Positions 25,161 through 36,373 are shown, numbered from the stretch's first letter. The stretch is DNA of 64,000 nt from Synaphobranchus kaupii (GCA_029718625.1 CM056376.1:25637496-25701495), one strand, 5' to 3'. The notes: generated from the letters alone by a model not told the origin. A program made the numbers and translations.

Positions 25161-25228
25161 ATTCCACTTTCTGTAATCTGTCTCCTGGTCGTTGCACTTG
25201 GGTTCGTCCCGTATCAGGATCGTAACAG

Positions 25229-25239
25229 AACGAACTGGC
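25229..25239 (+). promoter_or_regulatory. Self-priming primer-binding site
   Basis: AACGAACTGGC starts one base after the 5' LTR and 18 bp before the gag ATG. It is perfectly complementary to 24115-24125. No convincing tRNA-complementary TGG-initial site sits at the LTR junction. Confidence 0.8.
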
Positions 25240-25246
25240 CAACAAT

Positions 25247-26227
25247 ATGGACCCAGCCGATCTGGAACAGATTCGCCACGCCTTCTCCTGCCAAACTGCG
25301 ATCAGCGACCAACAGGGTCGCCGTTTGGATGATGTGCTGGAAGTAGTTAGGGGCATCACGGAGCAAGTATCCCAACTTTCGCTCCACCAACCGCTACTAC
25401 GGATTCCAGCCAACCCTACTCCTTCCTCTCCCGAACCCCATCCGGAGGCACCGGCTCCCACTTCCAGCCGTGAGCCCCGTGTACAACACCCCGAGTTATA
25501 TCGCGGGGGGTTGGGGAGATGTCGTGAATTTCTACTTAAATGTGACATAGTGTTTCGGATGCAGCCCTCCTCCTTCGCCTCTGACTCCAGCAAGATCGCG
25601 TTCATTATGAGCAGCCTGGGAGGGAGCGCCCTGGAGTGGGCTACATCCATCTGGGACAGCCAGGCTCCGTTATGCAGCAACTTCGCAGCCTTTACGGCAG
25701 AGATGCGACGTGTGTTTGAACACCCGACCTGTGGACGTGACGCTACCCAGCGTCTGCTTCAAGTTCGCCAAGGCAACCGCAGTGTCGCAGAAATGGCCAT
25801 TCAGTTTCGTACCCTCGCCGCGGAGTCAGGATGGAATGACGCCTCCCTCCAGGGGGCTTTCCGCCAAGCTCTCAGCGAGGAACTCAAGGACCAGCTTGCC
25901 ACTCGGGAGGAATCCAACTCCCTTAATAGCCTCATCAGCCTCGCTATAGCCATCGATAATCGTCTCCGCATCCGGGCCCGGGAGCGGGGAGGAAGTTCCG
26001 GGCGTCATTCGCCCTCCGTCGTCTCTAATGTTCATTCACACTCCATCACTGGATCTCGGGCGCCTACGGCCGGGTCCGAGGAAGAGCCCATGCAACTGGG
26101 CAGAGTTGCGGTCAATCCCGAGGAGCGTCAGCGCCGTCAGCGCACCAGATCCTGTTTCTATTGCGGCAAGCCTGGCCATCAGATCGCCTCCTGTCCCATT
26201 CGCCCAAAAGAAGGGGCTCGCCAGTAA
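25247..26227 (+). CDS. gag: Gag polyprotein of the chromovirus
   Basis: 326 residues from the first ATG after the priming site to a TAA. It forms the particle that packages the element RNA. Residues about 80-250 form an alpha-helical, tryptophan-containing retrotransposon Gag region (segment [12 protein letters not shown]). A short Arg-rich stretch follows ([13 protein letters not shown]). A single CCHC knuckle has C303, C306, H311 and C316 in the order [14 protein letters not shown]. Vertebrate domesticated genes such as PEG10 and RTL1 derive from this Gag class. The ATG is chosen because it is the first after the priming site. The last codons overlap pol in the -1 frame, and a phased slippery heptamer covers residues 319-321. 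Confidence 0.95.
   Translation: MDPADLEQIRHAFSCQTAISDQQGRRLDDVLEVVRGITEQVSQLSLHQPLLRIPANPTPSSPEPHPEAPAPTSSREPRVQHPELYRGGLGRCREFLLKCDIVFRMQPSSFASDSSKIAFIMSSLGGSALEWATSIWDSQAPLCSNFAAFTAEMRRVFEHPTCGRDATQRLLQVRQGNRSVAEMAIQFRTLAAESGWNDASLQGAFRQALSEELKDQLATREESNSLNSLISLAIAIDNRLRIRARERGGSSGRHSPSVVSNVHSHSITGSRAPTAGSEEEPMQLGRVAVNPEERQRRQRTRSCFYCGKPGHQIASCPIRPKEGARQ
26203..26209 (+). promoter_or_regulatory. -1 frameshift slippery heptamer
   Basis: C CCA AAA in the gag frame fits the X XXY YYZ rule. Gag reads CCA AAA (Pro320-Lys321). After a -1 slip the tRNAs sit on CCC AAA and pol continues [10 protein letters not shown]. It is the only such phased heptamer I see in the gag-pol overlap, 15 nt before the gag stop. 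Confidence 0.75.
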
Positions 26228-29200
26228 GACTGGGCGTACTGACGAGCCCCATCGTTCCCAACCATGCTGCCCAGGACCGCCTCATGTTCAAGGCTACTCT
26301 CCTTTGGAGGGACAAGACCCTATCTTCTTCGGCCCTAATTGACTCCGGAGCTGACGCCAGCTTCATGGATATCACCTTCGCCAGGAGGGCCGGCATTCCC
26401 ACGGAACGTCTCACTTCACCCATTTCAGCTCTAGCTCTGGACGGCAGGAGTTTGGGGTTAGTTACCCACTCCACCGTTCCTATCCAATTAGTTCTATCTG
26501 GCAATCATCGGGAGTCCATTCAGCTATTACTGATTAACTCCCAACAATCTGCTCTGGTTTTAGGTCAGACCTGGCTTCGCCTCCACAATCCCCATATTGA
26601 CTGGAAAGCCGGTCGCATCCTGGCGTGGAGTGCCCACTGTCTAGCCAGCTGTCTCCGTTCTGCACTACCCCCTCCGGGGCCCAGTAAACCCTGTTCCATG
26701 CAACCTATACCGGATTTAACGAATGTTCCCAGCGAGTATCACGACCTCGCGCAAGTATTTTCTAAATCACGTGCTCTGTCCTTACCTCCTCACAGGCCGT
26801 ATGACTGCGCCATTGACCTACTGGCTGGAGCTAAACTGCCATCGGGACGCCTCTACAGTCTGTCTGGACCGGAGAAACTAGCCATGGAGGAATACATCCA
26901 CGACTCCCTCGCTTCGGGTATTATCCGTCCCTCTTCATCCCCAGTCGGTGCAGGGTTCTTCTTCGTTGGGAAGAAGGATGGCTCCCTGCGACCCTGCATC
27001 GACTACCGGGGCCTCAACCAGGTCACCATCCGTAACAAATACCCTCTTCCCCTCATTAACACCGCCTTTGAAGCCCTCTCTCCAGCTGTGACGTTCACCA
27101 AGCTCGACCTCCGGAATGCGTATCACTTGGTGCGTATCCGTGAGGGGGACGAGTGGAAGACTGCTTTTAATACCCCGTTGGGCCACTACGAATACCTGGT
27201 GGTCCCTTTCGGCCTTACTAACGCCCCAGCAGTCTTCCAGAGCATGGTGAACGACGTCCTGCGGGACCTCCTAGGGAGGAGCGTTTTTGTTTATATCGAT
27301 GATATTTTAATTTTTTCTCAATCCCCGCAGGAGCATGTCCGTCACGTTCGAGAGGTTCTCCAGCGGCTGTTGGAGAATCAGCTATTTGTTAAGGCTGAGA
27401 AATGTTCCTTCCACGCTTCCACGGTCCCGTTCCTCGGCTTCATTATCGAGGAGGGCAGTATCCGGGCGGACCCTGTGAAAATCAAGGCGGTGACAGAATG
27501 GCCCCAACCCACCTCCCGCAAGCACCTTCAACAGTTCCTGGGGTTTGCAAATTTCTACCGCCGCTTTATTCGCAATTACAGTTCCATTGCTGCTCCCCTG
27601 ACTAAACTCACTTCCGTTGCCCTGCCTTACTGTTGGAATTCCGATGCCCAGCGAGCTTTCGAGCTACTCAAGGCTCGGTTTTCCTCAGCACCTATCCTCC
27701 TTCACCCTGACACTTCTCGGCAGTTTGTCGTTGAGGTGGATGCCTCCGACACCGGCGTGGGGGCCATTCTGTCTCAACGGTCCGCCTCTGATAGCAAGCT
27801 CCATCCCTGCGCATTCTTCTCCCGGAGGCTGTCCTCCGCCGAGAGGAACTACGATGTCGGGGATCGGGAACTGCTGGCGATAAAACTGGCTCTTGAGGAG
27901 TGGCGCCACTGGCTGGAGGGGGCAGGTACCCCTTTTCTTGTTTTTACCGACCATCAAAACCTCATTTATTTAAGATCTGCCAAGAGGCTCAATTCTCGTC
28001 AGGCTAGATGGTCGTTATTTTTTGCACGCTTTAATTTCTCTGTTTCTTTCCGCCCTGGTTCCCGTAATATTAAAGCAGATGCCCTGTCCCGCATTTTTTC
28101 CCCTCCCTCCAGTCCTGCTGATCCGGAGCCCATTTTGCCGGCCTCCTGTGTGGTGGCTGCGGTCTCCTGGGAGATTGAGGGCATTGTGAAGGCCGCCCAG
28201 ACTTCCCAACCGGACCCCCGCAATAACCCTAACTCCTGTCTTTTTGTCCCCGATTCCGTCCGCTCCCAGGTCCTCGAATGGGTTCACGCCTCGTGCCTGG
28301 CATGTCACCCAGGTGTCGCCAGAACTATCGCCCTCGTCAGGAGGAGTTTCTGGTGGCCTACCCTTAAAGGGGATACCCGTGCCTTCGTCCTGGCCTGCTC
28401 GGTGTGCGCCAGGAGCAAGGCTTCCCACCGGCCTCCCTCCGGTCTTCTCCGTTCCCTCCCCGTCCCTGGCCGTCCTTGGAGTCACATTGGTGTGGACTTC
28501 GTAACCGGTCTGCCGTTGTCAGAAGGTAACACCGTCATTCTGACAATAGTGGACCGGTTCTCCAAGGCGGTTCACTTTGTTCCCCTCCCCAAGCTCCCGT
28601 CCGCCCTTGAAACCGCTGAGCTCTTGGTGCTACACGTGGTCAGGCTGCACGGGATCCCCTCTGACATCGTGTCAGACCGTGGGCCCCAGTTCTCCTCCCG
28701 AGTTTGGAGGGCGTTCTGTGCAGCCCTGGGTGCCTCTCCTAGTCTTTCCTCGGGTTTCCATCCCCAGTCTAATGGTCAGGCAGAGAGGGCGAACCAGGAC
28801 CTGGGGGCCGCCCTGCGGTGCGTTACAGTGCGCAATCCTGCCTCTTGGAGCCGTTTTCTCCCCTGGGTCGAGTACGCACATAACTCCCTTAAGAGTGCCT
28901 CTACTGGCCTATCCCCGTTTGAGTGTGCTTTAGGCTATCAACCCCCTCTTCTGTCGACCCAGGAGGCCGAGATAGCTGTCCCCTCTGTTAGGGCCCATGT
29001 CCTTCGTTGTAAAAACATTTGGAGACTCACACGCACCGCACTCCTTCACGCCAATTCCCGCTCCCAACGTCTGGCGGACCTTCACAGGACCGCAGCCCCA
29101 CAGTATAGGGCCGGTCAGCAGGTCTGGCTCTCCACTGCAAACATCTCCCTTCCCTCTTCATCCAGAAAGCTTCAGCCCCGTTTTATTGGTCCCTTCCCCA

Positions 29201-29562
29201 TCATTTGTCTAGTTAACCCGGTGTCTGTTAAACTTTCCCTCCCCGCCTCCCTCAAAGTTTACCCTGTGTTTCATGTGTCCCAGGTTAAGCCTGTCTCCTC
29301 CAGCCCCCTCAGTACCCCTACCATCCCGCCTCCTCCCGTCCGAGTTGTTGACAACGCCCCGGCCTACACGGTGAACCGTGTTATTGATATCCGCCGCAGG
29401 GGCCGGGGTTTCCAATACCTCGTCGACTGGGAGGGGTACGGTCCTGAGGAGAGGTCGTGGCTCCACAAGAGCCTGATCTTGGACCATTCAGTAATCCAAG
29501 ACTTCCACGAACAGTTCCCTGACAAGACCAGGCCTCCGGGTACGCCAGGTGGCGTACATTGA
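26203..29562 (+). CDS. pol: Pol polyprotein (PR-RT-RNase H-IN-chromodomain)
   Basis: The frame is open from before 26161 to the TGA at 29560-29562 and is entered by -1 frameshift, giving about 1119 pol residues. No ATG near the start is needed. Numbering from the codon at 26161: aspartic protease DSGAD at 61-65; reverse transcriptase from about 245 to 435 with LDLRNAYH and YIDD at 378-381; RNase H acidic residues D527, E570, D597 and D640; integrase zinc finger H709, H716, C746, C749; integrase catalytic triad D779, D839, E875 with 35 residues between the last two; chromodomain at about 1068-1120 ([15 protein letters not shown]). The chromodomain probably tethers integration to histone marks. 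No stop or frameshift is seen. Known family members make cDNA in the particle and integrate it in the nucleus. Confidence 0.95.
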   Translation, partial: PKRRGSPVRLGVLTSPIVPNHAAQDRLMFKATLLWRDKTLSSSALIDSGADASFMDITFARRAGIPTERLTSPISALALDGRSLGLVTHSTVPIQLVLSGNHRESIQLLLINSQQSALVLGQTWLRLHNPHIDWKAGRILAWSAHCLASCLRSALPPPGPSKPCSMQPIPDLTNVPSEYHDLAQVFSKSRALSLPPHRPYDCAIDLLAGAKLPSGRLYSLSGPEKLAMEEYIHDSLASGIIRPSSSPVGAGFFFVGKKDGSLRPCIDYRGLNQVTIRNKYPLPLINTAFEALSPAVTFTKLDLRNAYHLVRIREGDEWKTAFNTPLGHYEYLVVPFGLTNAPAVFQSMVNDVLRDLLGRSVFVYIDDILIFSQSPQEHVRHVREVLQRLLENQLFVKAEKCSFHASTVPFLGFIIEEGSIRADPVKIKAVTEWPQPTSRKHLQQFLGFANFYRRFIRNYSSIAAPLTKLTSVALPYCWNSDAQRAFELLKARFSSAPILLHPDTSRQFVVEVDASDTGVGAILSQRSASDSKLHPCAFFSRRLSSAERNYDVGDRELLAIKLALEEWRHWLEGAGTPFLVFTDHQNLIYLRSAKRLNSRQARWSLFFARFNFSVSFRPGSRNIKADALSRIFSPPSSPADPEPILPASCVVAAVSWEIEGIVKAAQTSQPDPRNNPNSCLFVPDSVRSQVLEWVHASCLACHPGVARTIALVRRSFWWPTLKGDTRAFVLACSVCARSKASHRPPSGLLRSLPVPGRPWSHIGVDFVTGLPLSEGNTVILTIVDRFSKAVHFVPLPKLPSALETAELLVLHVVRLHGIPSDIVSDRGPQFSSRVWRAFCAALGASPSLSSGFHPQSNGQAERANQDLGAALRCVTVRNPASWSRFLPWVEYAHNSLKSASTGLSPFECALGYQPPLLSTQEAEIAVPSVRAHVLRCKNIWRLTRTALLHANSRSQRLADLHRTAAPQYRAGQQVWLSTANISLPSSSRKLQPRFIGPFPIICLVNPVSVKLSLPASLKVYPVFHVSQVKPVSSSPLSTPTIPPPPVRVVDNAPAYTVNRVIDIRRRGRGFQYLVDWEGYGPEERSWLHKSLILDHSVIQDFHEQFPDKTRPPGTPGGVH
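26213..26250 (+). promoter_or_regulatory. Stem-loop stimulating frameshift
   Basis: GGGGCTCG (26213-26220) pairs perfectly with CGAGCCCC (26243-26250). A single C/A mismatch follows, then CAGTA (26222-26226) pairs with TACTG (26237-26241), closing a 10-nt loop. The stem starts 3 nt after the slippery heptamer and contains the gag stop codon (26225-26227). Confidence 0.7.
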
Positions 29563-29570
29563 GGGGGGGG
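29561..29570 (+). promoter_or_regulatory. Polypurine tract
   Basis: GAGGGGGGGG, overlapping the pol stop codon and ending 3 nt before the 3' LTR. It primes plus-strand DNA synthesis in this family. Confidence 0.8.
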
Positions 29571-29573
29571 TAC

Positions 29574-30975
29574 TGTAACGTTCCGTTCCCGTCCTGTCCG
29601 TTTTCCATGTTTTCCTTGTTTCCTTCCGTGTCATGTTGGATCCCTTGTCCGTGTTTCCCTCCTGGCTGTGGACTGGGCGTCTCCCTCGGGTACTTTTGGT
29701 TTCATTTTCCACTTTAGCTTCCGCCTATCACTCGCCCCTCTCGTTACTCACATTCCTCACTGCTGTGCTTCGGCAATCACTCCTGATTTAACATCACACC
29801 TGTTTCTCGTTTTCTCCTTCACTTCCTGCACCATTTAAACCCCTGGCTGGCTGCTATTCAGCGCCAGTTCGTTGACTAACCTACCGTGTTTGTTTCGTAT
29901 CCCGTTTCTGGTCCAGTGTTTGTGAACCTGCTGGTTCATACCTGTTCGCCTGGTTTCCTGACTGGTAGCTATCTCTGCTAATCTTTCGCTGCTGCATGCA
30001 TTTACCTGTTTCCCTTCAAAACCTCCAGACGCCGCAGTTCCAGTCTTCCCGCAGCTGTGTTTGTCCTCCCCGTGTTACGTACCTCCCGTACTCGTGTTGC
30101 AGTACCAGGACCTCTGCATGCCAGCCGGCTTACGCCAGTATTGCCCGAGCTACGCCGCACCTTCCAACTCGGCGGTGCATTCACCAGCTACAGTCCTGTC
30201 ACAACACCCTGCCTTTAACCTCTGCTTTCTGCCCGGTTACTCAAGCTACCCGGTCCAGTTTCCAGTCCTGTTCCAGCCCAGTTCCGATCCAGTTTCCAGT
30301 CCAGCTCCAGTCCAGTTTCCAGTCCAGTTCCAGTCCAGTTCCGGTGTTTTAGACACCTCCGTTCTAGTCCAGTTCCGGCTTGGAACAAGTTCCGTGCCGT
30401 CCCCTGTGTTCCTGAGTGGACCTTCCGGTCCAGCTTCCAGTCCAGTTCCAGTCCAGTTCCGGTGTTTCATACACCTCCGTTCAAGTCCAGTTCCGGCTTG
30501 GAACAAGTTCCGTGCCGTTCCCGTTTCCTGAGTGGATCTCCCGGTCCAGTTTCCAGTCCAGTTCCCAGTCCAGTTCCAGTCCAGTTCCGGTGTTTTATAC
30601 ACCTCCGTTCAAGTCCAGTTCCGGCTTGGAACAAGTTCCGTGCCGTTCCCGTTTCCTGAGTGGACCTTCCGGTCCAGTTTCCTGTCCAGTTCCGATCCAG
30701 TTTCCAGTCCAGTTCCAGTCCAGTTCCAGTCCAGTTCCGGTGTTTTAGACACCTCCGTTCAAGTCCAGTTCCGGCTTGGAACAGTTCCGTGTTTCCTCAA
30801 GTCCAGCTCCGGCTTGGAGCAGTCCTCAGTTGGACGCTATCCTGTGTTAACTAACTAACCTGTTTTGCTCCCGTGTACAGCTTTGGGACCACCCCAACGC
30901 TTAATAAAATTCCACTTTCTGTAATCTGTCTCCTGGTCGTTGCACTTGGGTTCGTCCCGTATCAGGATCGTAACA
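29574..30975 (+). repeat. 3' LTR of the chromovirus
   Basis: 1402 bp, apparently identical to the 5' LTR including the tandem-repeat array. TATA-like box at 29833-29839, inferred start at about 29863, AATAAA at 30903-30908. Confidence 0.95.
30903..30908 (+). terminator. Polyadenylation signal of the element transcript
   Basis: AATAAA in the 3' LTR, followed about 25 bp later by a T/G-rich stretch, a usual cleavage-site context. Confidence 0.7.
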
Positions 30976-30980
30976 CAATG
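30976..30980. repeat. 5-bp target-site duplication, right copy
   Basis: CAATG, identical to 23821-23825. Confidence 0.95.
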
Positions 30981-31492
30981 TGTATATGTGACTATTTAAA
31001 TATACATAATTTGTGCTATTTTTATAATAAGAGATCTGCTCCACTTATCTGGGTGTGACTGTGGGATGCATAAAAGCTTGTTTAAATCTCCCCCACGTAA
31101 TTATGTAGATTACAAATCTGTACTCATGTATATCTCATTTCTGATACCCCCAGTACTTATGGTGCGCAAAAATGTTTTTTATTTTTTATTTGTACTTATC
31201 TTTATTTATTTCATTTAGTTTTTTTTGTTGCAACACTCCCGCTATTTACAAAGAACCTGTGATTTATGCTGGGGCCCATGAGTAAAATATTGATCCTCTT
31301 ACATCTGTTTGCTCTAAATGAAAATCACTTTACAGAAGCCTGGTGATAAATGTGCGGAGGAATCACAGATGACAGGAAAAGTGGCCCTTCGGTGTAGAAC
31401 GTCAGAGAGCTTTCTGTTTTCTCCCAAATGATGACATTTGATTTTTGCTCGGCTGCGGCCCCTTATTATGACATGTGCCGTGTGGAGAATCG

Positions 31493-31520
31493 ATCTCTCT
31501 CTCTCTCTCTCTCTCTCTCC
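31493..31520. repeat. (CT)n microsatellite
   Basis: About 13 CT units. Confidence 0.95.
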
Positions 31521-32566
31521 CCTCGGCCGTGCACACCTGTGGGTAAGAAATGGTAATGGGCTGCCCTCCCAGCTACAAGTAGTTTAGACAACAGGCGCCT
31601 CGCAGGACCCACATAGATGAAACCTCTGCATGTTCAGCTTGTTTGCTTCATTAGGGGGAAATGGGTGGAGGGGTGGAGGGGTGGGGAGAGGGGGGCAGAG
31701 TCTGTGGTAGGACCCATGAGATGTTTTTTTTTGGCTTTGGTTGTTTAATTTAGTTTTGTTGGAGAAACATCTTTCCCTGAATGCACACCTCCTGCGCTTA
31801 GATCCCTGTGCCACCGGTGTTTTACACTACAGTGAACCTGAGCAGGCACTGATCCCGTTAATTGTCCTGTGCAACAGACACTAACAGCTTGCAGTGCTAT
31901 AAAATTTCTAAATATTGAGATGGGGCGATAGTCCCTTGCACCTCTGTGTCTCGCTCTGTGCCTCTGTCTCTCGGTCTCTGTCTCTCTGTCTCTCTCTCTC
32001 ATGTTTTGCAAGCTTGTGTAACCCATCTGGTCCTATTTCATCAAAGCAGAACAGACCAGAACCTGAATCGCCTCAGTACGCTGGAGCTGGCAAAAATGCA
32101 TTGAGGAGAGAAAGCAGTGTCTTTAAAATAAGGAATGTCCACACAACATGCTATGTGACATCAAAATGGTCTTTACCCAATCAGATGGCATGTAACCCTG
32201 GGAAACCGCATCCCTCCATCTCCATCTCAAGTGGTCCTGTGGCTTTGTGGCTCAGGTTTCCACGGTAATGCAAAGCAGAAAAACATTTTAAAACACAAGC
32301 AGGTTTGACATTTCAACAAATGAGTTTTTAATTGAGCCAGACATTGCATGTGAAGAAGACCAAACTGTCAGATCTGTCTGCAGAAACTGCCATATTTGTA
32401 AAGGTGCTGACTGCAACAAAAAAAAAAAAAAAATGCTGACTGTAAAATATGTAATTGCAAACTCTTGCACAGCAGCTTATGAATAATATATATTCAGGAT
32501 TTGTTTGTGTATAATGCACCATGATAATTAAATGTCATGCTTTCCTTGTGCTAACATTTTTTTTAT

Positions 32567-32668
32567 CCAACGGCTGGCATGTTTTTGTTTTTTATATATC
32601 ACGTCCTGTGACTCGTGTAAAGGGCCTGGCTTTGACAGACACACTTTGTAATATGGACAGCGACATGG
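32567..32668 (+). repeat. Diverged local direct repeat, copy 1
   Basis: Pairs with 32877-32979 in the same orientation. Shared blocks include TTTTATATATCA, GGCTTTGACA and CAGCGACATGG. The copies are about 80 percent alike by eye. Confidence 0.75.
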
Positions 32669-32876
32669 GCCGTGGTTGAATCAGAGCCCTATCTTCTGCG
32701 TCCCTCCTGTGTGCTGTGTACTAGCATGCTGCGTACTGCTGACTGCATACTGTTTAGTACTCGACATGCAGTATGAGAAAAGTATCCTCCATAATATTAT
32801 TAGCGAAAACCCAGAGATAAGTATATCACCCAGAGATTTTAAGTACACTACATTTAGAGAACAGTTTGCCTACTTA

Positions 32877-32979
32877 CCAAGCGACTGGCATGCTCTTGTC
32901 TTTTATATATCAAGTCTTGTGACTTGTGTTAAGGGTCTGGCTTTGACACAAACACTTCCTAAGATGCTCAGCGACATGG
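32877..32979 (+). repeat. Diverged local direct repeat, copy 2
   Basis: Second copy of the 32567-32668 unit, about 310 bp downstream. Confidence 0.75.
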
Positions 32980-35900
32980 TGTTTGTAGCTCAGCCTTGCT
33001 GCTGCATTGATTTCTCGGGTGCCAGTGGGATTGTGGGGATTTTTTTTTTTGGACAGAAAACCCCCTCTGGCCTGACGGGCCCATGGCGGGGTTTCAGATG
33101 GCAGCGGACGTGGCGTTCTCTCATTCGGGGGCTGGAAGCGCGCTAAGCTCTTCAAGACAAAGCAGGTCTTTCCGAGCGTGCTCGCTTCATGGTCCAACCT
33201 CCCTGTCACAGCCACCGGAGCATGGCCACGGCCAGCTGTTCCTCCTAAATCACGGCTCTTGCCCAGGAACGTCGTCGTCGTGCGAGACTCTTTCCGCTCG
33301 GCTCTCACACAGTCTCGCGCCGCCTGAGCAAAGGTACAATATGAGGTATGAATGGTGTCGAGGGTGTGAATGATGTAGGAGGAGATAGGTTCTCAAAAAG
33401 TGGCGGAATAATAATAAGTATGGTGAATAACAAAAGGTGTGGTTTCGCAACCACACTTAATGAGAGAGCGAATCCGTCTCCTCTCTTTCATATGTAAATC
33501 CAGGGGACTTTGTTTTTATTGTATAATCCAAAATGTCAGAAGCAAAAATGTATTTTTTGTGTGAAATCTGACAGGACTAATTGCATACAGAGTGGAATTA
33601 AAGCTGTTTGTCACTGCTGCTTCTCTTTCTGTTGAGTATGGTAGTATTCTTATAATTTACTGCCAAATGTTGAGGGACTAGCCACTGTCTGTTTGGACTG
33701 AATTATATTAACAGTTTCCTGCTGGATGAAAATAAGGGTTGCCTATGTAATCATGTAAACTGGAAAGGAAACATTCACTCCCAATTTTAGGAAGCCTTTT
33801 ACATTATTCCTTGGACATGTAGTAAGAGCTGTTATGGCAGGGCTCCTGTAGCCTATGTCATCTTTGGCATTCTGATTTGGCATTCTGAGCAGAATTTTGA
33901 AACCGAGTTTTGAAAACTTCTTCTTCTTCTTTTTAAATCATCATTTATTATACTTCCCCTGGCCCTCACACTGGTCCACCTCCATTTTCTTGTAACATGT
34001 TCGTTCCAACGGGACAAACTATTACCAGAGACACTGAAAAGATCTCAACTGAAAAAATGAACAGCAGAGACACCTTGATGCCCTTAATTATTTATCTGAC
34101 CATGAAGTTATCCTGGAATTGAACATCACACAATACCGTTTACAGGAGATGTGACAGCACAAGAGGTTGGAAGATGTGAATGTGGATGGACGGATGCAAT
34201 TTGACTGTTGGACCAGAAAAAAGGCAATGTTGTGTTCCAACAATGTTCCAGCAAACTAATTTAATAAATTAAATGTGAACTTGTATCTTTTCTTTAACCG
34301 ACTTGGTCTTCTGCCATCTTTCCTCAATTTTAATATTGATAATTCTCCAATGTCCATTTCATGCTTTAAAAACCATGGTTTGGAGAGAGATTCTTTTTAA
34401 TTTAAGTGCAACACTGTCCACGCAATATTATGTCAATGCACTTCAGATTGCTAGCTTCACAAAAGGACCCATGCATTCAAATGGGTGCTTGACTTACTGT
34501 ACATGACCATGGGTTGTTTTTGTAGGACACATTTGCCCTTGGAAATAATTTTAATATTAATGTTGGCACCGTTTCCCACTTGACATGGGCAGCTCCATGA
34601 GGACACAATTGTTTTAACTGTAGTGCCACATCAAATTGTTGTCAATCTCATGCTATCAAGGATAAAGTCGAGAACATCTTTTCAAGCACTTTCAGACCTA
34701 AAATAATTATTTTTATATTATTTAATTATTATGTAAGTAGCAATTTTTTTTAATTATCAATGTTCCAACTTATATAGTTATATAATTATTAGTAATAGCC
34801 TCTACTATGTTGTTTTACTATTTTCTTCTGCCAGCAAAATCATTTTGAATTATATGAAATTAAAACCTCTAGTAATGCACTTTATGTCTGTTACCACCAG
34901 TGAGAAATCTTGGTGTTATCCTGTTACCATCATTCTAATTGTTGCTATACATTTATCCATTTTGTGGTAGTTTAACAGCCAGGCAATGCTCTTTCAAAAG
35001 CCAAGTATTATACACTGCAGACTTTTCATATGCATCATCATTTGGATGATAGTGTGAAAATAAAAAAATTAAAAATAAAAAAACCCACATTTTAGCATCA
35101 TTCCACTGCCAAAACCATTATCTCCTTGAGGAAAAGTGCTTTTTTTAAAAGATGAAATGTCATGAAGATCATTCAACAACTACAGAACGGTCCATATGCT
35201 AAATTAGAAATTAAAATAATATCAACTTCACTTAATATTATGTCTGAGATAAGCCTTTGTTTGTAAGGCATTCAAAAGTATACAGGAGACTGCACCTTTT
35301 GATAGGTAAAATATTATGTCCATCATTTTCTTTTTTTTCATTTAAATAAGTGATCATAATAAATGCTTCATGATGTCTTATTTTGGCAAGGAATTGAATG
35401 TGTCTGAAAAAGTAGAGCTTTTGCAAATGGATGGGTCAACCAGTTTTATGGCCTGTCTGCTAGCTTTAGGCAATGAGTATCACAGCACTTTCCTGTTCTG
35501 TTATATGTTATATATAGTCTATCCAAGGGTACAAAAAGACAGAATGATGTTCGGCCCCCGACAGGCCAGCTAGCTGTCATTTAGCTAGCTGAAAATTGAT
35601 ATGGTTGGTATTATTAGAACGGGGCCTTTTTTCAAAATGGTGCTTTGAAGACTTCTTGAAAAATCCTTGTTATTTCTTTTTTCAGACACATCAAAGTAAT
35701 TTTCTCAAAGTGTTTGCACACTTAAGATGCAAGACAATCCCATACAAACAGACGCTCACAATGAAAGTGTCCAGTCTAATTGGTGGCTGTTATTGAAAAG
35801 GCCCACTTAATGTCAGGCTTTCATATTGGCTGGACAACTGGAATAGCACTTTTGAAAATGCATTAGACACTGCTTCAAACACAAAAAAACAGGATCAAAC

Positions 35901-36175
35901 AATTACATGAAATCTTGGTGAATCAGGTGAATTTTATGCCATACGTAACATCATGTATTATTATTGGATTATTTTACATATAATAAGATATTTTGGGGGT
36001 CATATTATTCCCAAGTTTAATAACAAAAGCAATAATAAAAATTTTACCAGAAAGAGGATGTACATTAGACTTATGGGCTCTGATCTGCCTGTTATGAATT
36101 CAAGCAAGTTTGCTTTTGCCAATTAGCATGCGCTATCATGCCAGTCTTATATAACATATATAATGAATATATAAT

Positions 36176-36201
36176 AAACTCCTCAAAAAAAGTTCGGAAA
36201 C
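36176..36201 (+). mobile_element. Orphan Tc1 terminal-repeat tip
   Basis: AACTCCTCAAAAAAAGTTCG and the next few bases repeat the start of the full Tc1 at 36374 in the same orientation. It then breaks off into an inverted copy of another transposon's end. Confidence 0.85.
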
Positions 36202-36364
36202 ATCCTTATTCTGAAAACATTACATGTGATTGCACTGTACATCTAGTATATTTATGTATCTCAGATAAAGTGTAACACATATATTATAAAAGAATTTTAC
36301 AAAAAGAATACAAATTTACACTTTTCTCCAACCCTCAATTTGCACAACTTCTGTAGAATGGCCC
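36202..36364 (-). mobile_element. Inverted copy of the transposon B terminus
   Basis: 163 bp that is the reverse complement of 37718-37880 with about three differences. It ends in GAATGGCCC at the Tc1 side. Confidence 0.9.
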
Positions 36365-36373
36365 ATATATATA

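Larger units (their letters stand above)
23826..25227 (+). repeat. 5' LTR of the chromovirus
   Basis: 1402 bp, starting TGTAACG and ending CGTAACA. From the inferred start site at about 24115 and the AATAAA at 25155, U3 is about 289 bp, R about 1.06 kb and U5 only about 45 bp, an unusually R-dominated LTR. The R region includes four long tandem copies built from TCCAGTTCCAG-type short units. The peptide frames across them are repeat artefacts. Confidence 0.95.
23826..30975 (+). mobile_element. Complete sushi-like Ty3/Gypsy chromovirus
   Basis: A 7150-bp LTR retrotransposon: 5' LTR (23826-25227), priming site, gag, pol in the -1 frame, polypurine tract and 3' LTR (29574-30975). Both LTRs are 1402 bp and I found no difference by reading, with a constant offset of 5748 bp. 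It is flanked by CAATG on both sides. Gag and Pol are open and all catalytic motifs I can check are present. The domain order RT-RNase H-integrase-chromodomain places it among chromoviruses, and the self-priming site and single CCHC knuckle fit the Tf1/sushi group. It lacks an envelope gene. Its GC-rich composition contrasts sharply with the AT-rich surroundings. Everything points to a recent insertion that may still be competent to move. Confidence 0.97.
30981..36175. other. Unique DNA, no gene seen
   Basis: Includes (CT)n at 31493-31520, a CT-rich run near 31955-32000, a diverged 100-bp duplication (32567-32668 and 32877-32979) and otherwise AT-rich unique sequence. No exon recognised. Confidence 0.45.

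Noticed and set aside
25228..25246. A tRNA-complementary priming site beginning TGGCCAAC at 25236
   Set aside because: It starts 8 nt after the LTR end, runs into the gag ATG and matches no tRNA 3' end I can name. The adjacent 11-nt self-complementarity explains the region better.
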